From: Myxococcota bacterium
Lineage (GTDB): Bacteria > Myxococcota_A > UBA796 > CAJQPC01
DNA: 54,173 bases
Direction: 5' to 3'
Assembly (NCBI GenBank): GCA_023150845.1
Contig: JAKLKD010000014.1
Span: 1-54,173, forward strand
Part shown: positions 33,766 through 42,067 of the stretch, one piece after another
Position numbering within the stretch: the stretch's first letter is position 1
Layout of the letters: each line of letters opens with the position of its first letter
Notes under the pieces: model-generated
What the model was told of the DNA's origin: nothing
Database searches by the model: none
The model's input: the letters and a program-made list of their open reading frames with translations, nothing else
Program-made: the position numbers and the translations under genes

Positions 33766-35650
33766 GGGGGTGTGCTCCGTGATCGTGACGCCCGGGGTCC
33801 AGAAGTCCCTCGGGGGCGCGCGCTCCGACGATGCCCTCCCACAGCCGCTTGCCGATGAACAGCTCGACGGCGGGGCCCTCGATGTGGCCCGCGTCGACCT
33901 CGGCACGAAGGATACGCGTGGCCTGCTCGATGGCCATGCTGTCCTTGTAGGGGCGGTCCCCGGCGGTGAGGGCGTCGAAGATGTCGGCGATCGTCATGAG
34001 CCGGGCGCCATAAGGGATCTGGTCACCGGAGAGCCGCAGCGGGTATCCCGTGCCGTCTAGCTTCTCGTGGTGGGCGTGGGCCAGCTCCGGCACCCGCTTG
34101 AGGTTGCGGGTCCAGGGGATGACCTTGAGGAAGTTGTAGGTGAACGAGACGTGGGCCTCAATCGCCCGGCGCTCGTCGGGATCCAAGGATCCTTGGGGGA
34201 TACACAGCCGGGCGCACTCTAGCGCCGTGACCACGGGGCCGGGCTGGTCGGTGAGCCACCAGCGCCCGGAGATGTGGTTGAGCGCGGCGACGTCGGCCTC
34301 GGTGTAGCGGTAGCCCGTGCGGTTCATGCGGCGGACGAGCTGCAGGTCGCGGTCTAGCTCGCTGAGCAGGCCCTCCAGCGGCCCGGCCCCGAGGCCCTCG
34401 GCGCGCACGGCCTCCAGGCGGGTCTGGAGCGCGGCGACCCGGAAGCGCCCCTCCACCCGCTCTAGCTCCCAAGGGTGGAGCTTGTCGGCCTTGAGCAGCA
34501 CATGCTCAGGCACGCCGACCTTGCCGAAGTCGTGCAGGATCGAGGCGTAGTAGAGCTCCTCTAGCTCCACGGGGGTGAAACGCACCCCGGCGAACTCGCG
34601 CTCGTCGCTGTCGTGGACCTCCCGGGCGAGGCGGGAGGTGAGCCGGGCGACGCGGTGGGAGTGGCCCGCCGTGGACGGGTCTCGGGCCTCGATCACGGTG
34701 ACCGCGGCGGTGACGAAGCCGTCGAAGAGGTCGCGGATCTCTTGGTAGAGCCGGTGGTTCTCCAGCGCCACGCTCGCCTGGGAGGCGATGGAGCGGGCGA
34801 GGTCGGCGTCGTGCTCGGTGAAGGGCAGCACCCGGTCAAAGCCGGCGAGGGGGGCGCCGGGCTCAGACTTGCGGTTGTAGAAGGCGAGCACACCAAAGAC
34901 GGCGTTGTCCCGGTCAAACATCGGGACGAGCAGGGCCGAGCGCGTCTCGTAGCCGAGGCGCTGGTCGTTCACGAAGTTCGGGCGGTTCGGCAGCTCAGGG
35001 CCGATGGTCCGAAGGTCGTCGTGGCGGAGCAGCTCGCCGTTTCGCGCGGCGAAGCCCGCCATGGAGCTGTCATCGACGGCCAAGGTGGCCCGTACGGGCT
35101 CGAAGCGGATGGTGTCGTTCTGGGCGGCGGCGAAGCGCATCACCCCGTCGGCGACGAGGTAGATGCTGCCGCCGTCGGCCCGCAGCGCCCGGCGGGCGTG
35201 GGAGAGCAGGCGGTCGAGGAGCTGGCTCGTGTCGGTGATCGCCGAGAGCGAGAAGCCGAGCTCGTTGAGCACACGGATCGTCTCGCGCTCCTTCTGGATG
35301 CGGGCCCGGTGCTGCTGGACCTCGATGAGGTTGGTGAGCGCCCGGCGGAGGCGCTCCTGCACCTGATCGGGGTGGATGACGTCGTAGCAGTCGAGGTCGT
35401 CCCGGGTGGAGATCGCGATGACCTGCCGCCCCAGACGCCGGGTGACCATGACCTGGGTCAGATCGACGACGAGCAGGCGGCCCACGACGTCGTAAGGCAC
35501 GGCGAGATCGACCGGCACAAACGCCGCACCGGCCTTCGCGGCGATCCCCCGGACGAGCGGCGCGTACTGGCTCGTCGCGGGCACGACGGCCACCTCTACC
35601 CGGAGGAGGTCCAGCGCGTCTTCGTCAGCGTCGTGGCGGGGCGTGCTCAA
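33731..35650 (-). CDS. GAF plus HD-GYP domain protein (probable c-di-GMP phosphodiesterase)
   Basis: The proposed start is TTG at 35650, with GAAGAG six bases upstream; it yields 639 residues and avoids overlap with the divergent gene at 35761 that the ATG at 35785 would cause. The N terminus resembles a receiver-like domain without a clear phospho-Asp ([19 protein letters not shown]). A GAF domain follows (about 150-320). The HD-GYP domain has [25 protein letters not shown] and [11 protein letters not shown], the metal and GYP motifs of c-di-GMP-cleaving members, separated by a long insertion (about 430-500). It overlaps the hydroxylase gene, so the signal protein and enzyme are co-expressed. 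Confidence 0.82.
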   Translation of the reverse strand: MSTPRHDADEDALDLLRVEVAVVPATSQYAPLVRGIAAKAGAAFVPVDLAVPYDVVGRLLVVDLTQVMVTRRLGRQVIAISTRDDLDCYDVIHPDQVQERLRRALTNLIEVQQHRARIQKERETIRVLNELGFSLSAITDTSQLLDRLLSHARRALRADGGSIYLVADGVMRFAAAQNDTIRFEPVRATLAVDDSSMAGFAARNGELLRHDDLRTIGPELPNRPNFVNDQRLGYETRSALLVPMFDRDNAVFGVLAFYNRKSEPGAPLAGFDRVLPFTEHDADLARSIASQASVALENHRLYQEIRDLFDGFVTAAVTVIEARDPSTAGHSHRVARLTSRLAREVHDSDEREFAGVRFTPVELEELYYASILHDFGKVGVPEHVLLKADKLHPWELERVEGRFRVAALQTRLEAVRAEGLGAGPLEGLLSELDRDLQLVRRMNRTGYRYTEADVAALNHISGRWWLTDQPGPVVTALECARLCIPQGSLDPDERRAIEAHVSFTYNFLKVIPWTRNLKRVPELAHAHHEKLDGTGYPLRLSGDQIPYGARLMTIADIFDALTAGDRPYKDSMAIEQATRILRAEVDAGHIEGPAVELFIGKRLWEGIVGARAPEGLLDPGRHDHGAHPHEDHPPSARER

Positions 35651-35760
35651 GACCAGCTCTTCACGGCGGAAGGGGTGGGGGGACGGCGGCTCCCCAACAT
35701 ATCCCCTGGAGCCCGGTCGCGCCGGTTCGGCTATGATTCCAGACCCTAGGAGCGGAGCGT

Positions 35761-36258
35761 ATGGAGGAGAGCCTGCCGTGGTCACGGGCCTTCGAGGCCC
35801 TGATGGAGCAAGAGGACGCCCAGCGCGCCCTGGCGCTGGGCCTGCCCGCCCGTGGCCGGGGCCTCACCTTGCACCTCGACCCGCCAGAGCTGCGCGGCGC
35901 GGCGACCTGGGCGCTCGACACCTGGGCCTCCCCCGTGGTGATCCCGCTGCGGGTGCAGCGCCAGGATCACGGCGACGCCGATCTCCTCCTCGCCCGGGTC
36001 GGCGCCTGGCCGGCGCTGCTCGACGGTGACCTCGTGATCCGCGGCGAGCGCCTCACGCCCCCGGCGGATCCCGAGGCCCTCGTGCGTGGCCTCGGCGCCT
36101 TCTTGGTGCCCGGGGCCCTCGCCGAGCTGCTGCGCCTCAACCTGGAGCGCCACAGCCGCGTGGGGGTGCCCCAGCCCGACGTGCTCCTCGCCGGGGTCGA
36201 GCGCCTCTACGACGGCGTGACCGAGGTGCTCACCGCCCGGCTGCTCGTCGGGCGCTGA
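35761..36258 (+). CDS. small soluble protein of unknown function
   Basis: The 165-residue frame starts at an ATG preceded by AGGAG about eight bases upstream, and is divergent from the HD-GYP gene. It reads MEESLPWSRAFEAL and is rich in Leu and Ala with alternating strands and helices (LTLHLDPPEL, VVIPLRVQRQ, DLLLARVG, GAFLVPGALAEL). There is no signal peptide, membrane segment or known motif. It may be a small regulator of the neighbouring signalling gene, but nothing in the sequence shows this. Confidence 0.6.
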   Translation: MEESLPWSRAFEALMEQEDAQRALALGLPARGRGLTLHLDPPELRGAATWALDTWASPVVIPLRVQRQDHGDADLLLARVGAWPALLDGDLVIRGERLTPPADPEALVRGLGAFLVPGALAELLRLNLERHSRVGVPQPDVLLAGVERLYDGVTEVLTARLLVGR

Positions 36259-36413
36259 GCGGCTCGCCCAAGCTCCAGCCCATGCCACCGTGAGCGCCGC
36301 GCTGGCCGTGCGCGCCGCCCCTGCCTGGGCGGATCCTGGCCCGGAGACTGACGCCCCTGGACAATCGCGCAGAGATCACGGATGATCTCAAGACTCCAAC
36401 CCAAGGATCCTCG

Positions 36414-36920
36414 ATGCGCGCCGTCAAGCTCCTCCTCACGCTCTCCGCGCTCCCCCTGCTCGCCTGCTCGGGCGACTTCTTTAAGGCCTGCACGGCGACG
36501 GTCGTGGGCACCACGGTCGAGACCACCAAAGAGGTCACCACGGGCGTCGCCGAGGGCATCGCCGAGGGGCGCAAGTCCGGCGCGTCCATCGACGGGGCGC
36601 TCCTGGTGAGCTCGATGGAGGAGGTCAACGCCAACGGCGGCCTCACGGTGATCAGCGTCGAGGCCATCGAAGGTGGGGGCAGCAAGGTCACCCTCGCCGT
36701 CGAGAACAAGGGTGAGCAGCCGATGCGGGTGATGAACCTGGAGCTCTCCGCCCTAGACACCGACGGTTTTGTGCAGCGCCCGCGCAGCTCCGTCAGCGGT
36801 GAGCTCACCGTGCCCCCCCGCGCCAAGGAGCGGATCATCGTCGAGCTGGACATTCCCGCGGAGAAGGTCGGGGTGCTGCGCGCTTGGACCACCGACCTCC
36901 CGCTGCCCGCCCCGCAGTAA
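36414..36920 (+). CDS. small lipoprotein with an Ig-like beta domain
   Basis: The 168-residue protein has a lipoprotein signal (MRAVKLLLTLSALPLLAC) and AAGGA eight bases before its ATG. A Thr/Val/Glu-rich linker (about 28-50) leads to a single beta-sandwich: LTVISVEAIEGGGSKVTLAV, MRVMNLELSALDTDG, SGELTVPPRAKERIIVELDI. This resembles FxLYD or late-embryogenesis-type domains seen in envelope proteins. The ligand is unknown. A strong hairpin follows the gene. Confidence 0.72.
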   Translation: MRAVKLLLTLSALPLLACSGDFFKACTATVVGTTVETTKEVTTGVAEGIAEGRKSGASIDGALLVSSMEEVNANGGLTVISVEAIEGGGSKVTLAVENKGEQPMRVMNLELSALDTDGFVQRPRSSVSGELTVPPRAKERIIVELDIPAEKVGVLRAWTTDLPLPAPQ

Positions 36921-36956
36921 CGACGGGCGCTGGGCGCTGAGGGGCCAAACGCCGAA

Positions 36957-36985
36957 CCCCCGCCTCGGGCGCGCCGAGACGGGGG
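36957..36985. terminator. strong bidirectional hairpin
   Basis: CCCCCG-C-CTCGG, loop GCGCG, CCGAG-A-CGGGGG: eleven pairs with one mismatch. It lies between the convergent genes ending at 36920 and 37007, where a shared terminator is expected. It has no T tract, but the stem is very stable. Confidence 0.6.
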
Positions 36986-37006
36986 ACGGGGCGCCGCGGC
37001 GCGGGC

Positions 37007-38539
37007 TTACTTACGCTCGCTGGCCACGCCGGGGCAGGCCTGGAACTCCAGGACGTACCAGTTGTTCGGGTTGGCCTTGGGGTTGGTGCAGTCGCCCTCC
37101 CAAACCCAGGTCGCCCCGGCCGCGGTGATGCTGCTCACGCCGGAGGACCAGCGGGAGAGGCACTTCGTCGCCTCGGTGTCGGGGACCATGCCCGCCGTAG
37201 AGGTCTCCCAGCCCGTCGCCGGGGTGGTCGCCGTGGCCAAGAAGCTGCCCTCGCCGGTGACGTAGGCCACGCCGCCGTCGATGTACACCGCGGAGATGAA
37301 GCCGGTGACGACGCCGCTGTTGTCCTTCGCGGCGAAGGCGAGGTGGTGGGTGCCCCCGGTGATGGCCTGGGTCCAGCTCCCCACGTCGGACCAGCCGCTC
37401 GTGTCGCCGAGCTTCACGCCGTCGAGGTACGCCGTCAGGGTGTCATCGGCGGCGGCGAGCACGCCGAGCTCGTACTTGCAGTCCTCGTCTACGGTGCCGT
37501 CGCCGTCGTTGTCCACGCAGTCGCCGCACTCCTCGGTGTCTACGCAGTCGGCGATGCCGTCGCCGTCGGTGTCGGCGAAGTCCTCATCGACGCGGCCGTC
37601 GCCGTCGTTGTCCTCGCCGTCGCACTCCTCCACCGCCGGGGGCGACTCGCAGACCTCAAACTCAAGCACCCACCAGTTCTCGCCGTAGGTGCGCACGTCG
37701 GCGCAGTTGTCTTGCCACACCCACTCCGCCCCGGCGGCGATGAGGTCCGCCGGGCGGCCGTTCCAGCGGCCCGGGTCGCAGGCCATGGCCGAGACCTCGG
37801 CGCTGAGGCCCGCCGTGGAGGTCTCCCAGCCGACGCCGGGGTCCACGGCGCTGCCGAGCCAGGAGCCGTCGCCGGTCTGGGAGAAGACCACGCCGTCGAG
37901 GCTCACCGAGGCCAAGAAGCCCGCGACGGCGCCGCCGACGTCTTCGGCCTTCACCGCGATGTGGTGTACGCCCGTCGTGGTGAGGGACTGCGACCAGGTC
38001 TCGGTGGTGGACCAGCCGGTGTTGTCGCCGAGCAGCACCCCGTCGACGTAGACCTGGTAGTAGTCATCCGCGGTCATCATCATCGTGAGGTTCCACTTGC
38101 AGTCCTCGTCGATGGTGCCGTCGCCGTCGTTGTCAGCGCAGTCGCACTCCTCGGCGTCGATGGCGTCACAGACGCCGTCGCCGTCGCTGTCGCCCAGCCC
38201 CTCGTCGATGAGGCCGTCGCCGTTGTTGTCGATCCCGTCGCACTCCTCGGCGTCGAGGCCGTCGCAGAGGCCGTCCTCGTCGACGTCCCCTTGGCCCTCA
38301 TCGACCTCGCCGTCGCCGTCGTTGTCGATGCCGTCGCAGCCCTCGTCGTCGAGGCCGTCGCAGAGGCCGTCCTCGTCGGCGTCGGGGAGTCCCTCGTCGA
38401 TGGCGCCGTCGCCGTCGTTGTCCAGGCCGTCACAGAGCTCGCAGTCGTCCTCGGTGGGCTCGGGCTCCTCAGTGGGCACGCCGGTGCAGGCGATGAGGCC
38501 GGAGAGGCCGACGGAGAGCAGAAAGAGGCGGGTGGTCAT
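37007..38539 (-). CDS. repeat lipoprotein with a duplicated lectin-like beta domain
   Basis: The 510-residue protein has a lipoprotein signal (MTTRLFLLSVGLSGLIAC). Four or five Cys-containing DNDGDG units come first, then a beta domain, two more units, and a second copy of the same beta domain. The copies share YLDGV.LGD..GWS, HH.A..A.D..G...GF, GWETSTAG and WVW...C...NW.VLEF. Each is about 150 residues and may bind sugar or another surface ligand. The duplication is internal and clear. It lies 76 bases downstream of the sigma-54-controlled gene on the same strand and is likely in its transcript. Confidence 0.85.
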   Translation of the reverse strand: MTTRLFLLSVGLSGLIACTGVPTEEPEPTEDDCELCDGLDNDGDGAIDEGLPDADEDGLCDGLDDEGCDGIDNDGDGEVDEGQGDVDEDGLCDGLDAEECDGIDNNGDGLIDEGLGDSDGDGVCDAIDAEECDCADNDGDGTIDEDCKWNLTMMMTADDYYQVYVDGVLLGDNTGWSTTETWSQSLTTTGVHHIAVKAEDVGGAVAGFLASVSLDGVVFSQTGDGSWLGSAVDPGVGWETSTAGLSAEVSAMACDPGRWNGRPADLIAAGAEWVWQDNCADVRTYGENWWVLEFEVCESPPAVEECDGEDNDGDGRVDEDFADTDGDGIADCVDTEECGDCVDNDGDGTVDEDCKYELGVLAAADDTLTAYLDGVKLGDTSGWSDVGSWTQAITGGTHHLAFAAKDNSGVVTGFISAVYIDGGVAYVTGEGSFLATATTPATGWETSTAGMVPDTEATKCLSRWSSGVSSITAAGATWVWEGDCTNPKANPNNWYVLEFQACPGVASERK

Positions 38540-38615
38540 TGGAGAGTTCCTCGTCTTCGAAGCGGGTGCGCCAGGCGGCGCGGGGGGTTCAACAGGGGCT
38601 GGGCGAAGGGGCGGA

Positions 38616-39131
38616 TCAGAAGACCTGGAGGCTGTGCTTGCCGCTCGGGAGCAGCTTCGCGCCGCTGATCACGGCGAGCGCGGTCTCGCGGGCGTAGCCG
38701 TCGGTCACCTGGGGCACGCGGGGGGCGAACACCGTGTTGTTCATGCCGAGGGGCCAGGCGCTCACGAAGTCGGCGGTGGTGCCCTTGGCGACGCCGTTCG
38801 AGCGCAGGATGTGGTAGCCGCCGCTGAGGTCACGCCAGAGCAGGCCGAAGGCCACGCCGTCCACGACGCCGTTGGCGACGACGCCCTCGATGACGAAGTT
38901 GCCCGTGGGCACCTCGCCCTTGATGGTGTACTGCTTGGTGACGATCTGGCTGGAGAAGTTGGGGATGTCCTTCACGGTGGTCCAGCTCAGGGCGCCGTTG
39001 GTGTCCTTGGTCTCGAAGGACAAGGTGGCGACGCCGCTGCCGTCGTAGAAGGCGACGAGCTGCAGGGTGCCGTTGGGCAGCGCGCTGGAGCGGTTGGAGC
39101 TGAGGTCGTCGGTCTGAAAGGTGATGGCCAT
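38616..39131 (-). CDS. sigma-54-controlled protein of unknown function
   Basis: The ATG at 39131 (MAITFQTDDL) has GAGG upstream and gives 171 residues; the longer frame would run through its promoter. The protein has no signal peptide and no cysteine, and is rich in Ser, Thr, Gly and beta-forming residues (GTLQLVAFYDGSGVATLSFE, GNFVIEGVVANGVVDGVAFG, HILRSNGVAKG). This looks like one or two beta-sandwiches, possibly an assembled structural or spore/biofilm component. No family was recognised. A perfect sigma-54 promoter lies 70 bases before the ATG, with phased upstream boxes and a divergent activator, so strong conditional expression is expected. Confidence 0.75.
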   Translation of the reverse strand: MAITFQTDDLSSNRSSALPNGTLQLVAFYDGSGVATLSFETKDTNGALSWTTVKDIPNFSSQIVTKQYTIKGEVPTGNFVIEGVVANGVVDGVAFGLLWRDLSGGYHILRSNGVAKGTTADFVSAWPLGMNNTVFAPRVPQVTDGYARETALAVISGAKLLPSGKHSLQVF

Positions 39132-39200
39132 GGTGCTGTCCTCGTTGTGTGGGACGGGGCGTCGCCCCGGCGGGCCGTCCAGGCTCGCGCCGCTCGTAAG

Positions 39201-39216
39201 TGCAACAGGTGTGCCA
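39201..39216 (-). promoter_or_regulatory. sigma-54 (-24/-12) promoter
   Basis: The minus strand reads TGGCAC-ACCTG-TTGCA, identical to the RpoN consensus. Transcription would start near 39190 and lead into the gene at 39131. The TGTGCAG array lies 70 to 150 bases upstream, the usual distance for activator sites. Confidence 0.8.
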
Positions 39217-39284
39217 CCCCTCGTATGGGCCTCCTGAGCCGTTCTGAGGCCGATCCCGGCGCGTGAAGGGTTCACGCAGGGGCC

Positions 39285-39365
39285 TGTGCAGCGCTGTGCA
39301 GCCCGAGGCGCGCCGCCCTGTGCAGCGCTGTGCAGCCCTGTGCAGCCGAGGACGCCGCTGTGCAG
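39285..39365. promoter_or_regulatory. six phased TGTGCAG boxes (probable activator binding array)
   Basis: TGTGCAG occurs at 39285, 39295, 39319, 39329, 39339 and 39359. Steps of 10, 24, 10, 10 and 20 bases put most copies on one face of the helix. The array lies between the sigma-54 promoter and the divergent activator gene, so it is probably an upstream activating sequence and may also control the activator itself. Confidence 0.65.
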
Positions 39366-39387
39366 GCCGCCGCGCTATGATCCGGGG

Positions 39388-42063
39388 ATGTACACGCTCT
39401 TCCAGTCCGCCCCGGCCACGCTCCAGGCCGCGCTCCAAGACGCCCTCCTCGCCGCCCGGACCGGGGGAGCGCCGCGATTACCGCGGGTGGTCGAGCTGAG
39501 CCCGGAGCGCCTCCTCCGGGCGCTGCATGTGCTCGCCGTCGAGGAGGAGGGCCGCTGGTTCCCCTGCGGCTGGCTGCGGCAGGGCCACGCGCCGGGGCTC
39601 CTGCACGCCCTGGCCGGGGGCTGGCTCTACCTGCCTGAAGCACCGACCCCGGCGACGGTGGACGAAGCCCGGCGCCTGGGCGTGACCTTGTGGGCGCCCG
39701 GCGAGGAGCACCACGCCGACCTCGGCTGGCGCGCCCGGGTCGAGGCCGTCGAGCGGGTGGCGTTCACCGCGCTGGACCCAAGCCTCGCCGACCTCCGCCG
39801 CGCCATGCTCGCCAACGCCCGGGGGGCCTGCGCGGTGCACCTCAGCGGGGAGCAGGGGGTGGGCCGGGCGAGCCTCGTCGCCTGGGCCCACGCCGTTCTC
39901 GACGATCGCCCCCTCGCTTGGATCGAGGCAGGCGAGGGCGCGCCGCGGCCTGGGCAGTGGAGCCTGTTCCGCGACCTGGATCGCCTGGGGTCGGACTCCT
40001 TGGCGGCCTTGGCCGAGCTGCAGCGCGCCCGGGCGCCGCGCCCTCCCCCGCCGCCGCCTCGCCCCGGCCGACCCCGCCCGGCGCACCCGGCCCTCGACAG
40101 CGTGCTTGGCGAGAGCCCGGCGATGTCGAGCCTGCTCGCCGAGGCCCTGGAGCTCGCGCCGACGCCCTTGAGCCTCTTGCTCACCGGGGAGCCCGGCGTC
40201 GGCAAGGAGGTGCTCGCCCGGGCGATCCACCGCCTGAGCGGCCGGGAGGGGCCCTTCGTCGCCGTGGACCTCGGCGCGATCCCCGAGGGCCTCGCCGAGA
40301 GTGAGCTCTTCGGCCACCGCAAAGGCGCGTTCACCGGGGCCGACCGCAGCCGCCCCGGCGCCTTCCGCGCCGCCGAGGGAGGCACCCTCTTCTTGGACGA
40401 GCTGGGCAACTTGCCCCTGGCCTTGCAGGCGAAGCTCCTGCGGGCGCTGCAGTCGCGGGAGGTCTCCCCTGTCGGCGAGGACCACCCGGTGAAGGTGGAC
40501 GTGCGGGTGCTCTCGGCGACGAACGCCGACCTCACGGCGATGGTGGCCCGGGGCCTGTTCCGCGCCGACCTCTTGGGGCGCCTCGACGAGGCCCGGCTCA
40601 CCCTGCCGCCGCTCCGTGAGCGGGGTGAGGACGTGCTGCGCCTGGGCCGGGTGCTGCACGTCGCCGCCCGAGGCGGCCCGGCCCCGGAGCCTTGGATCAC
40701 CCCCGAGGCCGCCCGGGCGCTGCTCGCCTGGCGCTGGCCGGGCAACGTGCGGGAGCTGCAGAGCCTCATGCGTTACGCCGCCGCGGTCTGCCCGCCCGGC
40801 GCCCCCGTCGCCCCTGAGCACCTCGGCCCGCTCTCGCCCAGCGCCCGGCGCCCGACCCCCTTGTTCACCACGGGCCCCGCGGAGACCGAGCCCAGCCTCG
40901 ACGCCCTCATCCACGGGGCGAGCCGCCTGCGGGTGCCCCCGCTGCGGGAGCGTGGCCCCACAGCCCTGCGCGCGGCGATCCTCTGGCTGCTCCAGGGGCG
41001 CGGCGTCACCCCCGAGGCCTTGGCGGAGCTGGAGCGGCGGCCCTGGTGGGGCGGCTGGCCGGAGCTGCACGCGGCGATGGCGGCGATCCGGGCCGTGGAG
41101 CCTGAAGTCGTGAGCTTAGAGACCGTGCGCCGCCACCTGCCGGGGGTGCCCGACGGGGCCTCGGCGCCGATCGTGCTCTTGGTCTCCCCGGCCCTGGAGC
41201 CCGACGGGCGCGTCGGCGGCCTGCGCCGGGATCTCGCCGCGGCCTCGGCGCTGTTCGGGCGGGCGCGCTCCCTGCAAGAGCTTCGCGGCGCCGCCGCCCG
41301 AGGGGATGGCCGGGCCGGGCGCTGGATGGAGACCATCTCCCGCCTCAGCCCCCAGCACGAGCCCGCCTGCGTCGAGATCGGCTGGCAGCGCCGCCTGAGC
41401 CGGGCCCAGGCGCTCCTCACCCGCGACGCCCAGGGCCTCGTCGTCAACGCCCTGCCCGACGTCGCCGCCGCGCTCTTCGCCGCGCCGCTCCTGCCCAACG
41501 CGCCCCTGCGCCGGGTCAGCCCGGACGCCCCGGCCTCCCTCGGCGCAGGGGGGGAGCTGCGCCTCGTGGACACCCACGGCGAGCTGCTCGTCCAGCTCTT
41601 TGTGCTCTTGGGGCCCCTGGCGCTCGCCGAGCGCGGCGCCGAGGCCCTCAGCCGCGCCGAGGCCGTCTCCGCCGCCGGGGCGCTCACCCGGGGCGAGGCC
41701 CCGCCGGAGGTCGGGGTCGCCGCCGAGCCGCAGAACCACGAGCCCCCGGTGAACCGCGTCTTTGTGTGTGACGCCGGGGAGCGGGCCGCCCTGAACCACC
41801 TGCTCGTGAGCTTTGAGGGCGGCTCCTTGAAGGACCATGTGCTCGCCGCCACCCAGACCTGGGCGGCGCTGCCGAGCCTCCGGCGCCTGCGGGAGTTCTT
41901 CTCCGACGCCCCGCGCCTCTCCCAGTACCTCAGCAGGCTCTACGCCATGGACGAGAACTCCGCCCTGCGAGAGGGGCTGAGGGAGGCCCTCGCCGCGCGC
42001 TGGGACGGCGACGAGCGCCTCAAGCGCCTGCCCAAAGGGGTGCGGGACGCCTTGGCCAAGTGA
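39388..42063 (+). CDS. sigma-54-dependent activator with FHA-like C terminus
   Basis: The ATG at 39388 gives 891 residues; the longer frame runs through the TGTGCAG array. The central AAA+ domain (about 235-490) has Walker A TGEPGVGKE (266-274), the sigma-54-contacting GAFTGA (313-318), Walker B GGTLFLDELG (331-340), LSATNADL and WPGNVREL. Before it lies a degenerate P-loop-like stretch (SGEQGVGRAS, 153-162) in which the essential Lys is Arg. The C-terminal third has FHA-like strands (ISRLSPQHEPACVEIG, LSRAQALLTRDAQGLVVNA), suggesting phosphothreonine-dependent control as in myxobacterial FHA activators. No Fis-type helix-turn-helix is evident. The gene is divergent from the sigma-54 promoter it probably serves. 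Confidence 0.87.
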   Translation: MYTLFQSAPATLQAALQDALLAARTGGAPRLPRVVELSPERLLRALHVLAVEEEGRWFPCGWLRQGHAPGLLHALAGGWLYLPEAPTPATVDEARRLGVTLWAPGEEHHADLGWRARVEAVERVAFTALDPSLADLRRAMLANARGACAVHLSGEQGVGRASLVAWAHAVLDDRPLAWIEAGEGAPRPGQWSLFRDLDRLGSDSLAALAELQRARAPRPPPPPPRPGRPRPAHPALDSVLGESPAMSSLLAEALELAPTPLSLLLTGEPGVGKEVLARAIHRLSGREGPFVAVDLGAIPEGLAESELFGHRKGAFTGADRSRPGAFRAAEGGTLFLDELGNLPLALQAKLLRALQSREVSPVGEDHPVKVDVRVLSATNADLTAMVARGLFRADLLGRLDEARLTLPPLRERGEDVLRLGRVLHVAARGGPAPEPWITPEAARALLAWRWPGNVRELQSLMRYAAAVCPPGAPVAPEHLGPLSPSARRPTPLFTTGPAETEPSLDALIHGASRLRVPPLRERGPTALRAAILWLLQGRGVTPEALAELERRPWWGGWPELHAAMAAIRAVEPEVVSLETVRRHLPGVPDGASAPIVLLVSPALEPDGRVGGLRRDLAAASALFGRARSLQELRGAAARGDGRAGRWMETISRLSPQHEPACVEIGWQRRLSRAQALLTRDAQGLVVNALPDVAAALFAAPLLPNAPLRRVSPDAPASLGAGGELRLVDTHGELLVQLFVLLGPLALAERGAEALSRAEAVSAAGALTRGEAPPEVGVAAEPQNHEPPVNRVFVCDAGERAALNHLLVSFEGGSLKDHVLAATQTWAALPSLRRLREFFSDAPRLSQYLSRLYAMDENSALREGLREALAARWDGDERLKRLPKGVRDALAK

Positions 42064-42067
42064 GGGC

